The notes: a model not told the origin generated them from the letters alone. A DNA stretch of 64,000 bases from Axinella damicornis (GCA_963931865.1 OZ007517.1:4849707-4913706), one strand, 5' to 3'; shown: positions 20,098 through 29,872, numbered from the stretch's first letter. Numbers and translations: made by a program.

Positions 20098-20816
20098 AAG
20101 GAGTCACAACAGCAATGCAGTTTGGCTGAGGTCCCTGAAGGACTGATAGGAAAACTACAAGTGCACAAGTCTGGCAAAGTCAAGTGAGCTTTCTAGCTGC
20201 ATAAGTGGCTGGGTATGTAGAGATAGCTAGATAGACGAATCAGAGCATGCAGTGTTTAACTCCTAAATTCGCTGGTGTGGTGGCTTAGGTTGCTAGCACC
20301 TGAGCAGTAGACTGAAAACAGAGTACAAGCAAAATTAATGCCATAAAGAACTGTATTACACAATGAAAACACAATTTAAAGTGGAAGGTGCGACATTCAA
20401 GTTGTATGAACGGTTGTGAGTGACAGGATGGCAGGCGTCCCCTTGAGTACAAACACATCAGCGAGTTCTGCATCCCAGGCCTAGCGTGAAGATCCATACT
20501 GTAGTTACTTCAATGATTCCCTGCAAGAGTTTGCATTAATACTACCTCACCTATATAGTTCACACTGCGAAGTGGTTGAGCGGGGACATCTAGCTCTGGC
20601 TCCAGGACTGTAGATGATATGGTCACGCTGTGGGGTACCTACTGACCGCCTATATGCTACAAGTACATACCTCACCTGCGGATATTTTTGGTTTACCCGG
20701 TATCAGCATACTCCACATCTTTGCATCACTTCAGATCCACTGAATGGGATTGGTTTTGCCTGTGTCTGTATCATATTCAGATGTGTTAATGTTATGGTTT
20801 TTGCTCTTATTTGCAG

Positions 20817-20949
20817 ACTCTCCCTAGGGAGTGTGACTCTGGACGTTGCCATGGGGACACCTTGTGGGTTCCTGCAGCAGCTAGTGACTGTGCAGCTGGA
20901 TCACAAGGTGCCAGAGATGGTGGTACTGGGACAGCTCTCGCTTAGACTG
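20817..20949 (+). CDS. Exon A (unit 1)
   Basis: 133 bp after a TTATTTGCAG acceptor and before a GTGTGT donor. It reads LSLGSVTLDVAMGTPCGFLQ and then QLVTVQLDHKVPEMVVLGQL. It ends on a codon boundary, matching exon B. Identical in unit 3 (56,700-56,832); unit 2 has only the 3' part (34,040-34,129). Confidence 0.5.
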
Positions 20950-21231
20950 GTGTGTAGCTACACCTGACCTAGAGACTCTATTCAGTAGTGGCAGCACTAA
21001 GAGATAGTGATGGTGGTTTTTTTATGAATTCAATTATGTGGGTTGTGATTTTGTTTATAAATTGAATTATAGTTGTGAATTAGGGACACACTAGCCTTTC
21101 ATCTCGATCTAATTGGCGGTAATGAAACGTGAGGGGGATTTCTCCCGATGTAATACATACAATTACGTGTCGTTTGTTCTGGGATCTATCATGACAAATG
21201 CGTGTCTCTATGGCTGGTCAGCTGTACGCAG

Positions 21232-21761
21232 TTAGTGCCTGGCGCCTACCACTTGGGCTCTGAGAACAGACGCTATGGATTTAGACTGGATGCCAGATGA
21301 GGCGAGCCTTAGGTACATCATACAGCTGCTTAAGGTAGTAAACATGGGTACCGCGATCTCCGAAACCAAGTTGATGGATAAATGGGCAGCATCAAAGTGT
21401 ACACAAGTTTCAGCAATACTTTGCATCAAACTGCTCCCTCTGCTTGAAAATGCCCTAAAACTCAATTTTAAGGCCCTCTACGAAACTGAAAATTTGTTAG
21501 TGCCTGGCGCCTACCACTTGGGCTCTGAGAACAGACGCTATGGATTTAGACTGGATGCCAGATGAGGCGAGCCTTAGGTACATCATACAGCTGCTTAAGG
21601 TAGTAAACATGGGTACCGCGATCTCCGAAACCAAGTTGATGGATAAATGGGCAGCATCAAAGCGTACACAAGTTTCAGCAATACTTTGCATCAAACTGCT
21701 CCCTCTGCTTGAAAATGCCCTAAAACTCAATTTTAAGGCCCTCTACGAAACTGAAAATTTG
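21232..21761 (+). repeat. 265-bp tandem duplication of exon B 5' part plus inserted element
   Basis: 21,232-21,496 and 21,497-21,761 are almost identical (one T/C difference seen near 21,396/21,661). The unit covers the exon start TTAGTGCCTGG and the first 163 bp of the TTAA element, so the duplication happened after that insertion. Confidence 0.95.
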
Positions 21762-22296
21762 GACCCTCTCCAAGGCCCCACCCACACTCTGACCCCATCA
21801 TCAATACACACACAAAACAGGCCCAAAAACTACGGATGGATTTACCACCTGCTCTCCTCACTTGCAGGCTACAGCCCAAAACTCACTGCCACCAGTTTGG
21901 CTACCCTAGGCTTTCAAAAAAAATTCCACGCACACCAACTAAAACCGACTCAAGCCAAGGCCAGTTTCCTAAAGGTCAACCTACCCCCTGCAAAACTAGG
22001 GATGCTTTTCCACGTTCACCTCTCGGTTACAGAGTTTTGGCCACGCATCTACTCCCTCTCACCAGCCCAGTCCAGCTACCAAACCATCCAAATTCGCCCA
22101 CGAAATGGGCGGGGCCTGTAATGCCGAAAGGTCAACTCTCTAGAGTACCTTGGCCAGGGAGCTGTCGGAGGCTGTTCACTTTCCAGGCTGTTCTTCGGCC
22201 ACTTCAGCAGACCCACAAACATTCCTGCTCACTCCACCTAGCTATTCACACTCAGATAGCCAATCGCTACATTCAATAAGCCAGAATAGCTCTTTA

Positions 22297-22328
<32 letters not shown>

Positions 22329-22559
22329 TGTGTTCAAACAAATCTTCAAGGTACCGCACGGCCACATCAGAGTACCGATTTGAAACTTGAAAGGGCCGCT
22401 AGCCGCATCAAAGAGAGAAGCCCCCTTGTTTATTCCGGTTGCCGCCATGGGAAAACGTAAACAGATGAATAACTCTAAATAACCGTATGCAAGTGATGTC
22501 ATCTCATTGATTATTCATGAGCAAAATTGCGCGATTTCGCCGATGCCGTGCTTCCTACC
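21334..22559. mobile_element. TTAA-flanked insertion in exon B (unit 1 only)
   Basis: Units 2 and 3 read CAGCTGCTTAAGGAGAGCC without interruption. Here the sequence between the TTAA copies at 21,330-21,333 (and 21,595-21,598) and 22,560-22,563 is extra. Its ends are GGTAGTAAACATGG and CCGTGCTTCCTACC, an imperfect inverted pair (11 of 14). Inside is a poly-A run (22,300-22,326). Without the internal duplication it is about 960 bp. The superfamily is TTAA-specific (piggyBac or Kolobok type), otherwise unassigned. Confidence 0.75.
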
Positions 22560-22779
22560 TTAAGGAGAGCCAGAATCCGGATACTGAGACCCAGCGTTCC
22601 GTGGAACATGTGAGCAAGGACTCGGAGATTGTTTTCGTGTGTATGGTATACTGTTGTATCGATTAGCTGCCTTGAAGGATTTGCATATGTACATGTACAT
22701 GTAGTAGAACTGAAAGGCTATCCATCTGACCACTAGTTGTATCCATCTTCTGGTCAAGACAGCATACATGTGCATGTAG

Positions 22780-22853
22780 CTGATGAGGCCTGGCATTCCC
22801 TCAAATGTGCTTTCTGCTCTGCAAGTGACCTTCCCTAGCACACTAAGGGAGAT
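22780..22853 (+). CDS. Exon C, 5' part (unit 1)
   Basis: After an ATGTAG acceptor the phase-0 frame reads LMRPGIPSNVLSALQVTFPS then TLRE. It continues across the inserted element at 23,427 as MWFVDFIMYMYAKE. The frame matches the end of exon B (SEEQ, phase 0). Confidence 0.4.
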
Positions 22854-22854
22854 G

Positions 22855-23424
22855 TAGCCTCGTTCCCAGGCTCTCTTGGTAATTAGGGAGAAGAGCGCCT
22901 GGTATCCACTGTTCACGCATGCGCGAGCAGTTACCAATTACAAATATTTGGTAAAATATTCGGCTCCAACATCATGTGAGGCCATGGTTTCGAAGTCTGT
23001 GGACGTCAATACGCCGCTTCTGCCTTTCCGAAGTGGACGCGAAGCACGATACAAACAGTAAGACCCCATAGCTAGATAAATTCGACCTGGCCGTATGTAG
23101 CTAACCATACAAACCTTTCATGTACGCTCTGTATCGCTGTCAGTTGTTCGTCCTCAGCACCATTCCTGGCTTTCCAACCTTACTGAGGGCGTACGGCACA
23201 GAGCTGCCGATGCCGTGCTTGGTTGCCGTGCTTGGTTGAACAGAGCTGCGTCTTGTAGATGTAAAAGACTCCCGTGTTTCAGTAATGTACGGTCGTACAA
23301 CACGGACTAGTATAACTGTAGTTTCCAAGTTCCCCACAAAAAAATTGGGAAGCTGCGCATTCACGAACAGTGGATACCAGGAGCTCTTCTCCCCATTTAC
23401 CAAGAGCGCCTGGGAACGAGGCTA
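22855..23424. mobile_element. TAG...CTA MULE-like element inside exon C (unit 1)
   Basis: The ends TAGCCTCGTTCCCAGGC and GCCTGGGAACGAGGCTA lie in arms of about 75 bp (TGGTATCCACTGTTC is shared). It is flanked by AGGGAGATG on both sides, a perfect 9-bp target duplication. It sits inside a stop-free exon-like stretch. The G before TAG gives a GT donor and the AG that starts the right duplication gives an acceptor; splicing 22,854-23,426 would add only 6 nt in frame. Orthologues are at 37,628-38,194 and 57,515-58,081. Confidence 0.85.
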
Positions 23425-25034
23425 AGGGAGATGTGGTTCGTCGACTTTATCATGTACATGTATGCCAAAGAGGGAAGTTGGTGTTTGTTCTAGTGTTTTA
23501 CTCATCCCTAAACTAGATTGGCTTTAAACAGTGCACAACCTAATTTCTAAAAGCTGGTCTGACATAATGTCAGACCAACACCGGTATGATCTGACACTGA
23601 AAAATTGCCTGGCGGGAAGCTAGACTTATGATCTTTCGGTGTGGAGTGGTAATCTGAGGGAATGTATGTAGGTATGCATGTGTGTGAAGCATTCAAGTGT
23701 CTGAAGTGTGGCCCCACAGCGAAGTCAATACCTCCTGCGAAACCGTATGTTGCCCTACAAAAGTGATTATGGGTTTTGGTTAGGCTGCTTCATGAATAAT
23801 ATTATACTTACACAAACTGTGAACACATAATCAGAACTATGAATATGTAAAGTAGGCTCGAGATACGTTCACTGTGTGGCTTCCCACTGCATATTCGATT
23901 GACCGGCCAATTTGTCAACGCAGAACGGTCATTAATTGGACGGTCATACCAGCGCTTCGCCCGGAATATGGCCGATGGCCGACTGTTATATTGTGCTCTG
24001 GCTTATTCTCTCTGGAACACAGAATGGAATGCTGCTGGCTATTTTCTTGGCCGCTGAGATCCTGAGATCGTCCTCTGTAGCCTTTGATCGATCAGAACAC
24101 CTGATAATGATGGAAGTGCTGGCTCCTTCAGTCTCTGGCTGACGAATTGGCCTTTGTAAGAGAAATGAGAACTGAAAGTACCACCAGCTTGTAGTCAAAC
24201 ACAATTGGTTGTGTTCCCCTCATGGGCAGCCTTAATAGAGGTCTCTGCTACATATATACACTTGGGTATATATTATATACACTTCACACACCTGGTGCCA
24301 TCTACAACATGCTCTTGCCCAAGTACTGCATCCGACTGACAGTATTTGCTGCAGTAAGCTTGGCCTGTATACAAGAAATCGGGCATAAAGTTGGGGGTAG
24401 TATTTGAAAGAAAATTTCCTCTGTTGCGGACGTCTGTCATCACTGTGAGAGGGGGGCCTTGGTGATCAGTGAGGACTAGCTTCCAGATGTAGAGCAGTTA
24501 CGTACATGTACTACACCAACCCAGATTGTAGCCTTGTTCATTGGCAGAAGGTTGAAACAAGACTGGTGGTGGTACATGTAGTTCAGCAACAGAAGTGTGG
24601 TCAGGGCTGGGCTGTATACAATTGCCATGCAGTCTGTCATCTCATTCTTGGAGACAAACGATGGACATTCACCTCAAAACATGAATAGATGAGCTGAAAA
24701 GTGCTGGAGACTGAGGCTGTGCATCATCACAAAATGCTCTTGTACCTTCAACCTTTAACTCTTTGGGCGTGGTCATTTAATATTCATAACTTCCGCATCA
24801 CGCGACCGTGCATGTGGGATAAGCATCATTCGTAACAGCTATGAAGAATGACTCGATTTTGCCACCCTGTAGCGACGTTCCCTTCGAGTCTACCATCTGA
24901 CTAACACGGAAATGAATGAAATACCTTCGTTGTGCCATCTTTCCCCAGAACAGGAGTATGTAGCAATAATTATGACTCCTGACAAGATGTTGTCTCCTCC
25001 CCTGTCCTAGGAGTTTGTACAAGGAGGCGGTGAA

Positions 25035-25125
25035 GCTAGCTGTGCATGGGTGCCAATGAGGGCTGGAGTGAGTGCCCTCCCACTCTGACATTGCTGGTGC
25101 AGCAGCTGAGTGAGGACTGGGGGAC
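25035..25125 (+). CDS. Exon D-like block, 5' part (unit 1)
   Basis: The frame reads MGANEGWSECPPTLTLLVQQ and LSEDWG, then enters a G-tract with an inserted TAG...CTA element. After the element it resumes as KAVVYSSAFQTA up to a GTAGGA donor at 25,941. A second frame just upstream (SLYKEAVKLAVHG, from a CCTAG acceptor) is one base out of register, so either this is a frameshift or the exon starts later. Confidence 0.35.
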
Positions 25126-25128
25126 GAA

Positions 25129-25158
<30 letters not shown>

Positions 25159-25159
<1 letters not shown>

Positions 25160-25213
25160 AGCCTCGTTCCCAGGCTCTTATTCTCGCGGAAGGGAGAAGA
25201 GAGCCTGGTATCG

Positions 25214-25249
<36 letters not shown>

Positions 25250-25892
25250 CAACCTGTGGACTTCCGGCGCGTCATCATTCATGTGATAAACAAAGGACAC
25301 TCCTACTTTTGTGGTAAATGTCGCGTGAGTTACAAATCAGTCACACACATTATATTACTCTTCGTTCTCAAGGCATCCCCGACTTTGTAGAGATCCGAGA
25401 TACTTCATACAAGCAAGCCGGACTACTCTCCTTGCGAACCGTCGATCCCGTAAGCGGTGACAGACGATAAGCGAGCTGATCCCGCAGACAAACCTAAGTG
25501 AGCAACAACCGTGGACCAGGATCTTGGTGGAACCAATCAGATTGCTGAACGAAAACACGTGGGCATGTTTACCTTCACTGCCATGCCAACGCACGAATTG
25601 TAGACTCTAAGACCAGTGGCTGTCTAAGACCAGTGGCTGCTCTAAGACCAGTGGCTGTCTCTCACATCTGTCATCTGCCTTTTACCAACCTTTGAGGGGT
25701 ACTTCGTCCTTGACGCTCATTTCTGAGTCTACAATTCGTGCGTTGGCATGGCAGTGAAGGTAAACATGCCCACGTGTTTTCGTTCTGCAATCTGATTGGT
25801 TCCGCCAAGATCCTGGTCCACGGTTTAATCCCTCCAATGTTACCAGGCTCTCTTCTCCCTTCCTCGAGAACGAGAGCCTGGGAACGAGGCTA
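25159..25892. mobile_element. TAG...CTA MULE-like element in G-tract (unit 1)
   Basis: The left arm TAGCCTCGTTCCCAGGCTCT and the matching right arm extend about 60 bp to GAGAGCCTGGTA. It is flanked by poly-G. Inside is a 72-codon open stretch (VDFRRVIIHVINKGHSYFCG, then YKQAGLLSLRTVDPVSGDRR) conserved in all three units, possibly captured coding DNA. Left flank G plus TAG gives GTAGCC; the right end CTAG gives an acceptor. Orthologues are at 39,954-46,733 (split by later insertions) and 59,702-60,274. Confidence 0.8.
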
Positions 25893-26149
25893 GAGGGGGG
25901 GGAAGGCGGTGGTGTATTCCAGTGCGTTCCAGACAGCCAGGTAGGAGTCGGATGTAGCTAACGTACGTAAATTATGAAGACTTCTCAAGAGATGAACTTT
26001 GGTGGTATCTGTTGCTATGGCAGTGGTGCTCCTGTATATCCATTGGTTACCATGCACAGAGGTCAGATTTGCATATTAGTGCAGCTAACAAATTTGTGTC
26101 CCTTGATTATGTATTGCTGTACTCAGATACCAACAAACCTCAGCTGTAG

Positions 26150-26235
26150 CCAGTGGACATGGATAGAAGACTGGGAAGTGTCATTGCCATAGCAACAGAG
26201 CTGAGGAAACTCATTCTTTGTGGGAAGGTTCTGAT
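26150..26235 (+). CDS. Exon E (unit 1)
   Basis: After an AGCTGTAG acceptor: PVDMDRRLGSVIAIATELRK then LILCGKVL. It ends two bases into a Met codon before GTGTGT. The phase fits exon F exactly. Copies are at 46,990-47,075 and 60,522-60,607. Confidence 0.5.
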
Positions 26236-26271
26236 GTGTGTAACGTGGATGTCTTAATTCCTACATTGCAG

Positions 26272-26338
26272 GCACACACCGGAGGTGGAGGCAATCCTGA
26301 GAGACATGTTTGCACTACGGACTGAAGATAAACAAAGA
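26272..26338 (+). CDS. Exon F (unit 1)
   Basis: After an ACATTGCAG acceptor: HTPEVEAILRDMFALRTEDK then QR, followed by a consensus GTAAGT donor. 67 bp. Intact in unit 3 (60,644-60,710); in unit 2 (47,112-47,177) one T is missing and the frame breaks. Confidence 0.6.
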
Positions 26339-26351
26339 GTAAGTTGCTCAC

Positions 26352-26403
26352 TAGCCTCGTTCCCAGGCCTGAGACGGGCCTGGGATGGCTGGGAACGAGG
26401 CTA
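26352..26403. mobile_element. 52-bp palindromic TAG...CTA mini-element
   Basis: Only the two ends TAGCCTCGTTCCCAGGCC and GGCTGGGAACGAGGCTA with a tiny core. The flanks GTTGCTCAC and GTTGCTCCC look like a 9-bp target duplication with one change. Located in the intron right after exon F; copies at about 47,197-47,238 and 60,725-60,774. Confidence 0.75.
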
Positions 26404-26687
26404 GTTGCTCCCTAGCTCTCACCTTGGTACTTAATGGTACGTATAATGGAGCTGAATGCACTTAACCTGGGTAACCTTGTCCTACTGATTGTAGTCATGC
26501 ATCCAATTCCCTTTCCTATGGGCACATACTGGTATTCAAGTTCTTATGCATAGCCACCAATAAAGAAGCAATGGATCAAAGCACAATGAAGCTAATGTGA
26601 GCTTATACTTACAGCACCCAGTAGTGGCCAAAGGTGACTCAATTATTGTATAGCAAGCTCTCTGCGTAATGAAGAGCGCACTATGGT

Positions 26688-27139
26688 TAGCCTTGTTCCC
26701 AGGCCGTGTATATGTATGGAGAAACAGCCTGGCAACTTACGCAAGTTCAAACTGTTACTTCCGCTGCCAGAGAATCAATCAGATTTCATTCAGATCGCTG
26801 TCACAGTAAACCAAATTGCGTGACGTGTTGAAATGTCACAGTCACGCCCATTCATCACAATAGTTGATTGCTCGATCGCACTAGTGTGGGTGCTCTGCAC
26901 AATCTTTTTTGTTTGTTCGTCTTCTGCTTGCCTTCCGTCGCAGAACCTGCGCAAACAGTTGCTTTCCACGAGCAGGAAAGGACCGTTCTCAGCTGGTGGT
27001 AATTTAATCAGAAGTATCACATGGACGTCACTGCTTGAATGAGCTAAGTGTGCAATTGCCATGACGTTACATCCATATACAGTTTGAACTCGTGAAAGTT
27101 GCCTGGCCGTTTTTCCTACACGGCCTGGGAATGAGGCTA
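26688..27139. mobile_element. TAG...CTA MULE-like element (intronic, 452 bp)
   Basis: The ends TAGCCTTGTTCCCAGGCCGT and ACGGCCTGGGAATGAGGCTA are flanked by a TATGGTT-type repeat. Copies are at 47,519-47,970 and 61,060-61,511. Internal 60-90 codon frames on both strands are conserved but match no family. Confidence 0.75.
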
Positions 27140-27561
27140 TGGTTAGGGGTAATTACATGGCACAAACTATGACATGTTCCATTCATGGTTATATTATCAA
27201 CATTCACCTGTGTAACATCATAACATGCATGGAACATACACAAGTTATGAATGTTTCATTATGGTTATTACTAAAACATGCCCTCATGTTATGAGCGATT
27301 GTGATGTGGCCCATTCATGGAAACATAATGTACATAACATGTCCCATGACCCACAAAGGCAGCGAAGCACAGCTGTTGTTCATTGTTGAACTGCTGTGCC
27401 ATGCCAAGACTGCATGGGAACTTTAGGATTTGGTTGCTATTTCAGGCAAAACTAAACAGGCATGTTTATATGGCAACATGAGTGTTAATTCCATGCACCT
27501 AAAAGGTTTCATGCCACCAACGATGGGGTGGTTCGTGGGTCACCCTATGATCTCTTCTCAG

Positions 27562-27799
27562 GGTGTCACAACATCTGCTGAAAGCATGTGGAAGAGCTGT
27601 GCATGAGAGTCCATCAAACACGAAACGGATGGGAGTCAGTGATCTGACACGCTACCTTGTCCTGCAAGGGGTACCAGTGACTCTGAGAGCTGGCTTCGAA
27701 GGTGTCTTAATAGGATGCAAGGAGGGACTGAAATTGGCTAAGGCTGTGAATGTCTTCCGATGTATGACAAGAACATACCAGATTGCTCCAAGTAGAGAG
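27562..27799 (+). CDS. Exon G (unit 1)
   Basis: 238 bp after a CTTCTCAG acceptor, one base plus 79 codons, ending at a GTGAGG donor. It reads VSQHLLKACGRAVHESPSNT and later GVPVTLRAGFEGVLIGCKEG and NVFRCMTRTYQIAPSRE. No family recognised. Intact also in unit 3 (61,942-62,179); in unit 2 it is interrupted by a 740-bp insertion. Confidence 0.55.
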
Positions 27800-27876
27800 G
27801 TGAGGGCGTCAGGTGAGGCCGTCAGGTGAGGGTGTGTGTAAGGGGGACAGAGTAGCTTGTGGACGCATGCTCATAT

Positions 27877-27913
27877 AGCCAGGCTGCTCCACAAGGCCTG
27901 GGAATGAAGCTAA
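27877..27913. mobile_element. Eroded TAG...CTA mini-element
   Basis: TAGCCAGGCTGCTCCACAAG and GGCCTGGGAATGAAGCTA. Unit 2 keeps the fuller version at about 49,460-49,502 (TAGCCTCCTTCCCAGGCTGC). Confidence 0.55.
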
Positions 27914-28003
27914 TGCTCATAGTGTATTGGTCTTGGACCCAGACTAACAGTATGAGTATGTAATACTGTGCAGCTGTAATGATCTGTCGTTCTCTTCCTG
28001 TAG

Positions 28004-28095
28004 GCGTACAGTGCAGTCACTAACCTGCTCTGCAGGAGTGCACCCCACCTTGAGAGGAGGAGGAAAGTTATAACTCTGCTACCAGACCCTGCAAG
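28004..28095 (+). CDS. Exon H (unit 1)
   Basis: After a TTCCTGTAG acceptor, phase 0 as required by exon G: AYSAVTNLLCRSAPHLERRR then KVITLLPDPA. A GTCCAC donor is possible but weak; the frame stays open another 50 codons, so the 3' limit is uncertain. Copies are at 49,593 and 62,384. Confidence 0.5.
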
Positions 28096-28233
28096 GTCCA
28101 CTCTCTGTGCATGCTATAGACCCAAACTGAGCAATTGTACTCCACAACCAATTGCAAAGTGGCTTGATAATTTATTTGACAATGTCCCCTCTCTCCCTTT
28201 CTCCATCGTTCCCTCCCTCCCTCCCTCCCGCAG

Positions 28234-28326
28234 ATGCTTCTGCTGCATATGGTGTTTGTCCTCCATTTTGGGTATACAGCGATTCCCCTTCTGATGGTGA
28301 TGGGAATGGAAGGCTTCCATCAGATA
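28234..28326 (+). CDS. Variant exon I-1 (hydrophobic)
   Basis: Between a CCCGCAG acceptor and GTAAGC. All 31 codons in one frame are open: MLLLHMVFVLHFGYTAIPLL then MVMGMEGFHQI, which would be a membrane segment. Relative to I-2 and I-3 it lacks 8 bases (TGAAATGG-like), which changes which upstream frame joins PLLMV.GMEGF.QI. Confidence 0.4.
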
Positions 28327-28341
28327 GTAAGCATGCAATTA

Positions 28342-28480
28342 TAGTCACATGACCTTGACCTGCCTTCCTTCCTCCCTCCCTCCCTCCCGGCCCTCCCTCC
28401 CTCCCTCCCTCCCTCCCTCCCTCCCTCCCTCCCTCCCTCCCTCCCTTCCTCTCTCCCTCCCTCCCTCCCTCCAGGCCGCA
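28342..28480. repeat. (CCCT)n intronic tract
   Basis: Long run of CCCT/CCTT tetramers between variant exons. Similar runs are at 28,620-28,690, 49,940-50,030 and 62,740-62,875, with different lengths in each unit. Confidence 0.9.
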
Positions 28481-28481
28481 G

Positions 28482-28582
28482 ATGCTTCTGCTGCATATGG
28501 TGGTTGTCCTCCATTTTGGGTATACAGTGAAATGGCGATTCCCCTTCTGATGGTGATAGGAATGGAAAGCTTCTATCAGATA
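28482..28582 (+). CDS. Variant exon I-2
   Basis: 101 bp after GGCCGCAG. The frame open across the whole exon reads ASAAYGGCPPFWVYSEMAIP then LLMVIGMESFYQI. The alternative frame (LLLHMVVVLHFGYTVKW) stops before the end. A GTAAAC donor follows. Confidence 0.4.
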
Positions 28583-28696
28583 GTAAACATGCAATTATAG
28601 TCACATGACCTTGACCTGCCTCCCTTCCTCCCTCCCTCCCTCCCTCCCTCCCTCCCCCCCTCTCTTCCTCCCTCCCTCCCTTCCTCCAGGCCGCAG

Positions 28697-28797
28697 ATGC
28701 TTCTGCCGCATATTGTGGTTGTCCTCCATTTTGGGTATACAGTGAAATGGCGATTCCCCTTCTGATGGTGATAGGAATGGAAGGCTTCTATCAGATA
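28697..28797 (+). CDS. Variant exon I-3
   Basis: Tandem copy of I-2, 215 bp downstream, with GTAAGC after it. Present only in unit 1; unit 3 has two variant exons (62,614-62,706 and 62,882-62,982), and unit 2 has one plus a truncated piece. Confidence 0.4.
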
Positions 28798-29212
28798 GTA
28801 AGCATGCAATTATTGTCACATGACCTTGATCCAATCACAACCAGGCCAAGTGACCATGGTGATGGGAAAGGATGGTTACTATTGATGTAGCTTTGCTCCC
28901 TGGTTCTTTCCTAGAAAGCCAAGACAATCAGAGGGCCGGTAGTTACCCCGTGCATGCATGAGCATCTGTGTCTGTGTTTGTCTGTTTGTCCATTGGAGGT
29001 TAGCTAATGCCAATTCACAAATTCTTTTCCGAGCAATTGTGTAAACCACCCTTAGTGAAGAGGGTTTTAGCGATAATAATTGCAACACCAGTCATGGCAA
29101 TACCTTAAAACTTGAAGGTACAAGCTTGTGCAGTGATTCACTGTGTACGAACATGCAGGTACTTGTTGACATCACCTATGTGTACAGGCTGTGTTCCTGG
29201 CGTGCTAGGCCT

Positions 29213-29450
29213 AGTCTTGTTCCCAGACCTTCCCCAAAAAGCGAAAGAGGGTCTGGTTTTCTAAGCGACATTTCTAATCACATGGGGCGGGGCCATGTGG
29301 CATACCCAGATCTCTCCCGTACATGTGAAAAAGAGGGTCTACATGATGTTCTGAGCTACATTTCTTGTCACATGGGGCGGGGCCGCTCATGGATTGAGAT
29401 CTCAAATCAGATGCGAATACAGGCAATGAAGCAGATGGCCTTGAGTAATG
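29213..29450. mobile_element. TAGTCTTG element end with internal duplication
   Basis: TAGTCTTGTTCCCAGACC resembles the end of the element at 7838. It is followed by two roughly 85-bp copies containing ATTTCT(A/T)(A/G)TCACATGGGGC. No matching right end was found. Copies at about 50,124 and 63,407. Confidence 0.5.
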
Positions 29451-29687
29451 TATAGTCTTGTATGTAGTGAAAGCTTGCCTTGCAGCCTATTTTTGGCTGT
29501 CCCAATGGACTATGCGACGAACTTGAACTTTTGTCAACCATGCTGCATAGTAGTCTATATGTACTGAAGCGCAGAAACTCGACTTTTGGATATAAATGCT
29601 TCATGTGCTCTTGAGTGTACACATGTATGTATGTGGGTCTTGTGTTCAGGTTTTCTGTGCTAATAGCTGCCCATTTCTTCATTCCAG

Positions 29688-29780
29688 GTCTCACCCCTTA
29701 TCTGCATCAAGAGGATGACACTACACAGTGATACAGCTAGCAAAGCAGCCAGGCAGGCAGTGCTGCCAGCGGCACTGTAG
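29688..29780 (+). CDS. Terminal exon (unit 1)
   Basis: After a TTCATTCCAG acceptor: VSPLICIKRMTLHSDTASKA then ARQAVLPAAL and TAG. It is the same length with a stop at the same place in units 2 (50,605-50,697) and 3 (63,882-63,974, one A-to-V change). Confidence 0.5.
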   Translation, partial: VSPLICIKRMTLHSDTASKAARQAVLPAAL

Positions 29781-29872
29781 CCATAACTGTGAAGAAAACA
29801 CATTCACTTTTAATTAATGTAACACATTCAGCATGTATTCTGATTCATGGGAAAAGATTGCATGGGAAGTTC

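Larger units (their letters stand above)
20817..29780 (+). pseudogene. Unrecognised multi-exon gene, unit 1 copy (damaged)
   Basis: Splice-bounded exon candidates: 20817-20949; 21232-21342 interrupted and resuming 22559-22610; 22780-22853 plus 23427 onward; about 25035-25125 plus 25895-25940; 26150-26235; 26272-26338; 27562-27799; 28004-28095; variant exons near 28234, 28482 and 28697; terminal 29688-29780 ending LPAAL and stop. Phases agree at several junctions (first to second, second to third, 26235/26272, 27799/28004). I do not recognise the protein; motifs include HTPEVEAILRDMFALRTEDK and IPSNVLSALQVTFPSTLRE. Damage here includes a TGA in the second exon (GATGCCAGATGAGG), a 265-bp duplication and a TTAA-element insertion in it. 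Introns are full of short mobile elements. Confidence 0.55.

Noticed and set aside
21836..22279. 147-codon frame in the TTAA element
   Set aside because: Proline-rich low-complexity translation with no conserved motif; overlapping frame 21,540-22,121 is equally open.
24506..24688. 60-codon frame (QGWAVYNCHAVCHLILGDKR) conserved in three units
   Set aside because: Units are nearly identical everywhere, so conservation says nothing; the left part looks like an eroded TAGCCTTGTTC element end and there is no acceptor/donor pair.
24798..25000. Minus-strand frame YFIHFRVSQMVDSKGTSLQG kept in three units
   Set aside because: Again explained by overall unit identity; no family, no splice sites found. 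A real exon cannot be excluded.
26270..26340. TCP-1 chaperonin or other known family for exons E-H
   Set aside because: Superficial resemblance only; no diagnostic motif found, so no name is given.
28172..28834. Gly-Arg-Glu-rich frames on the minus strand, and the like at 49.9-50.2 and 62.6-63.0 kb
   Set aside because: Translation of (CCCT)n tracts.
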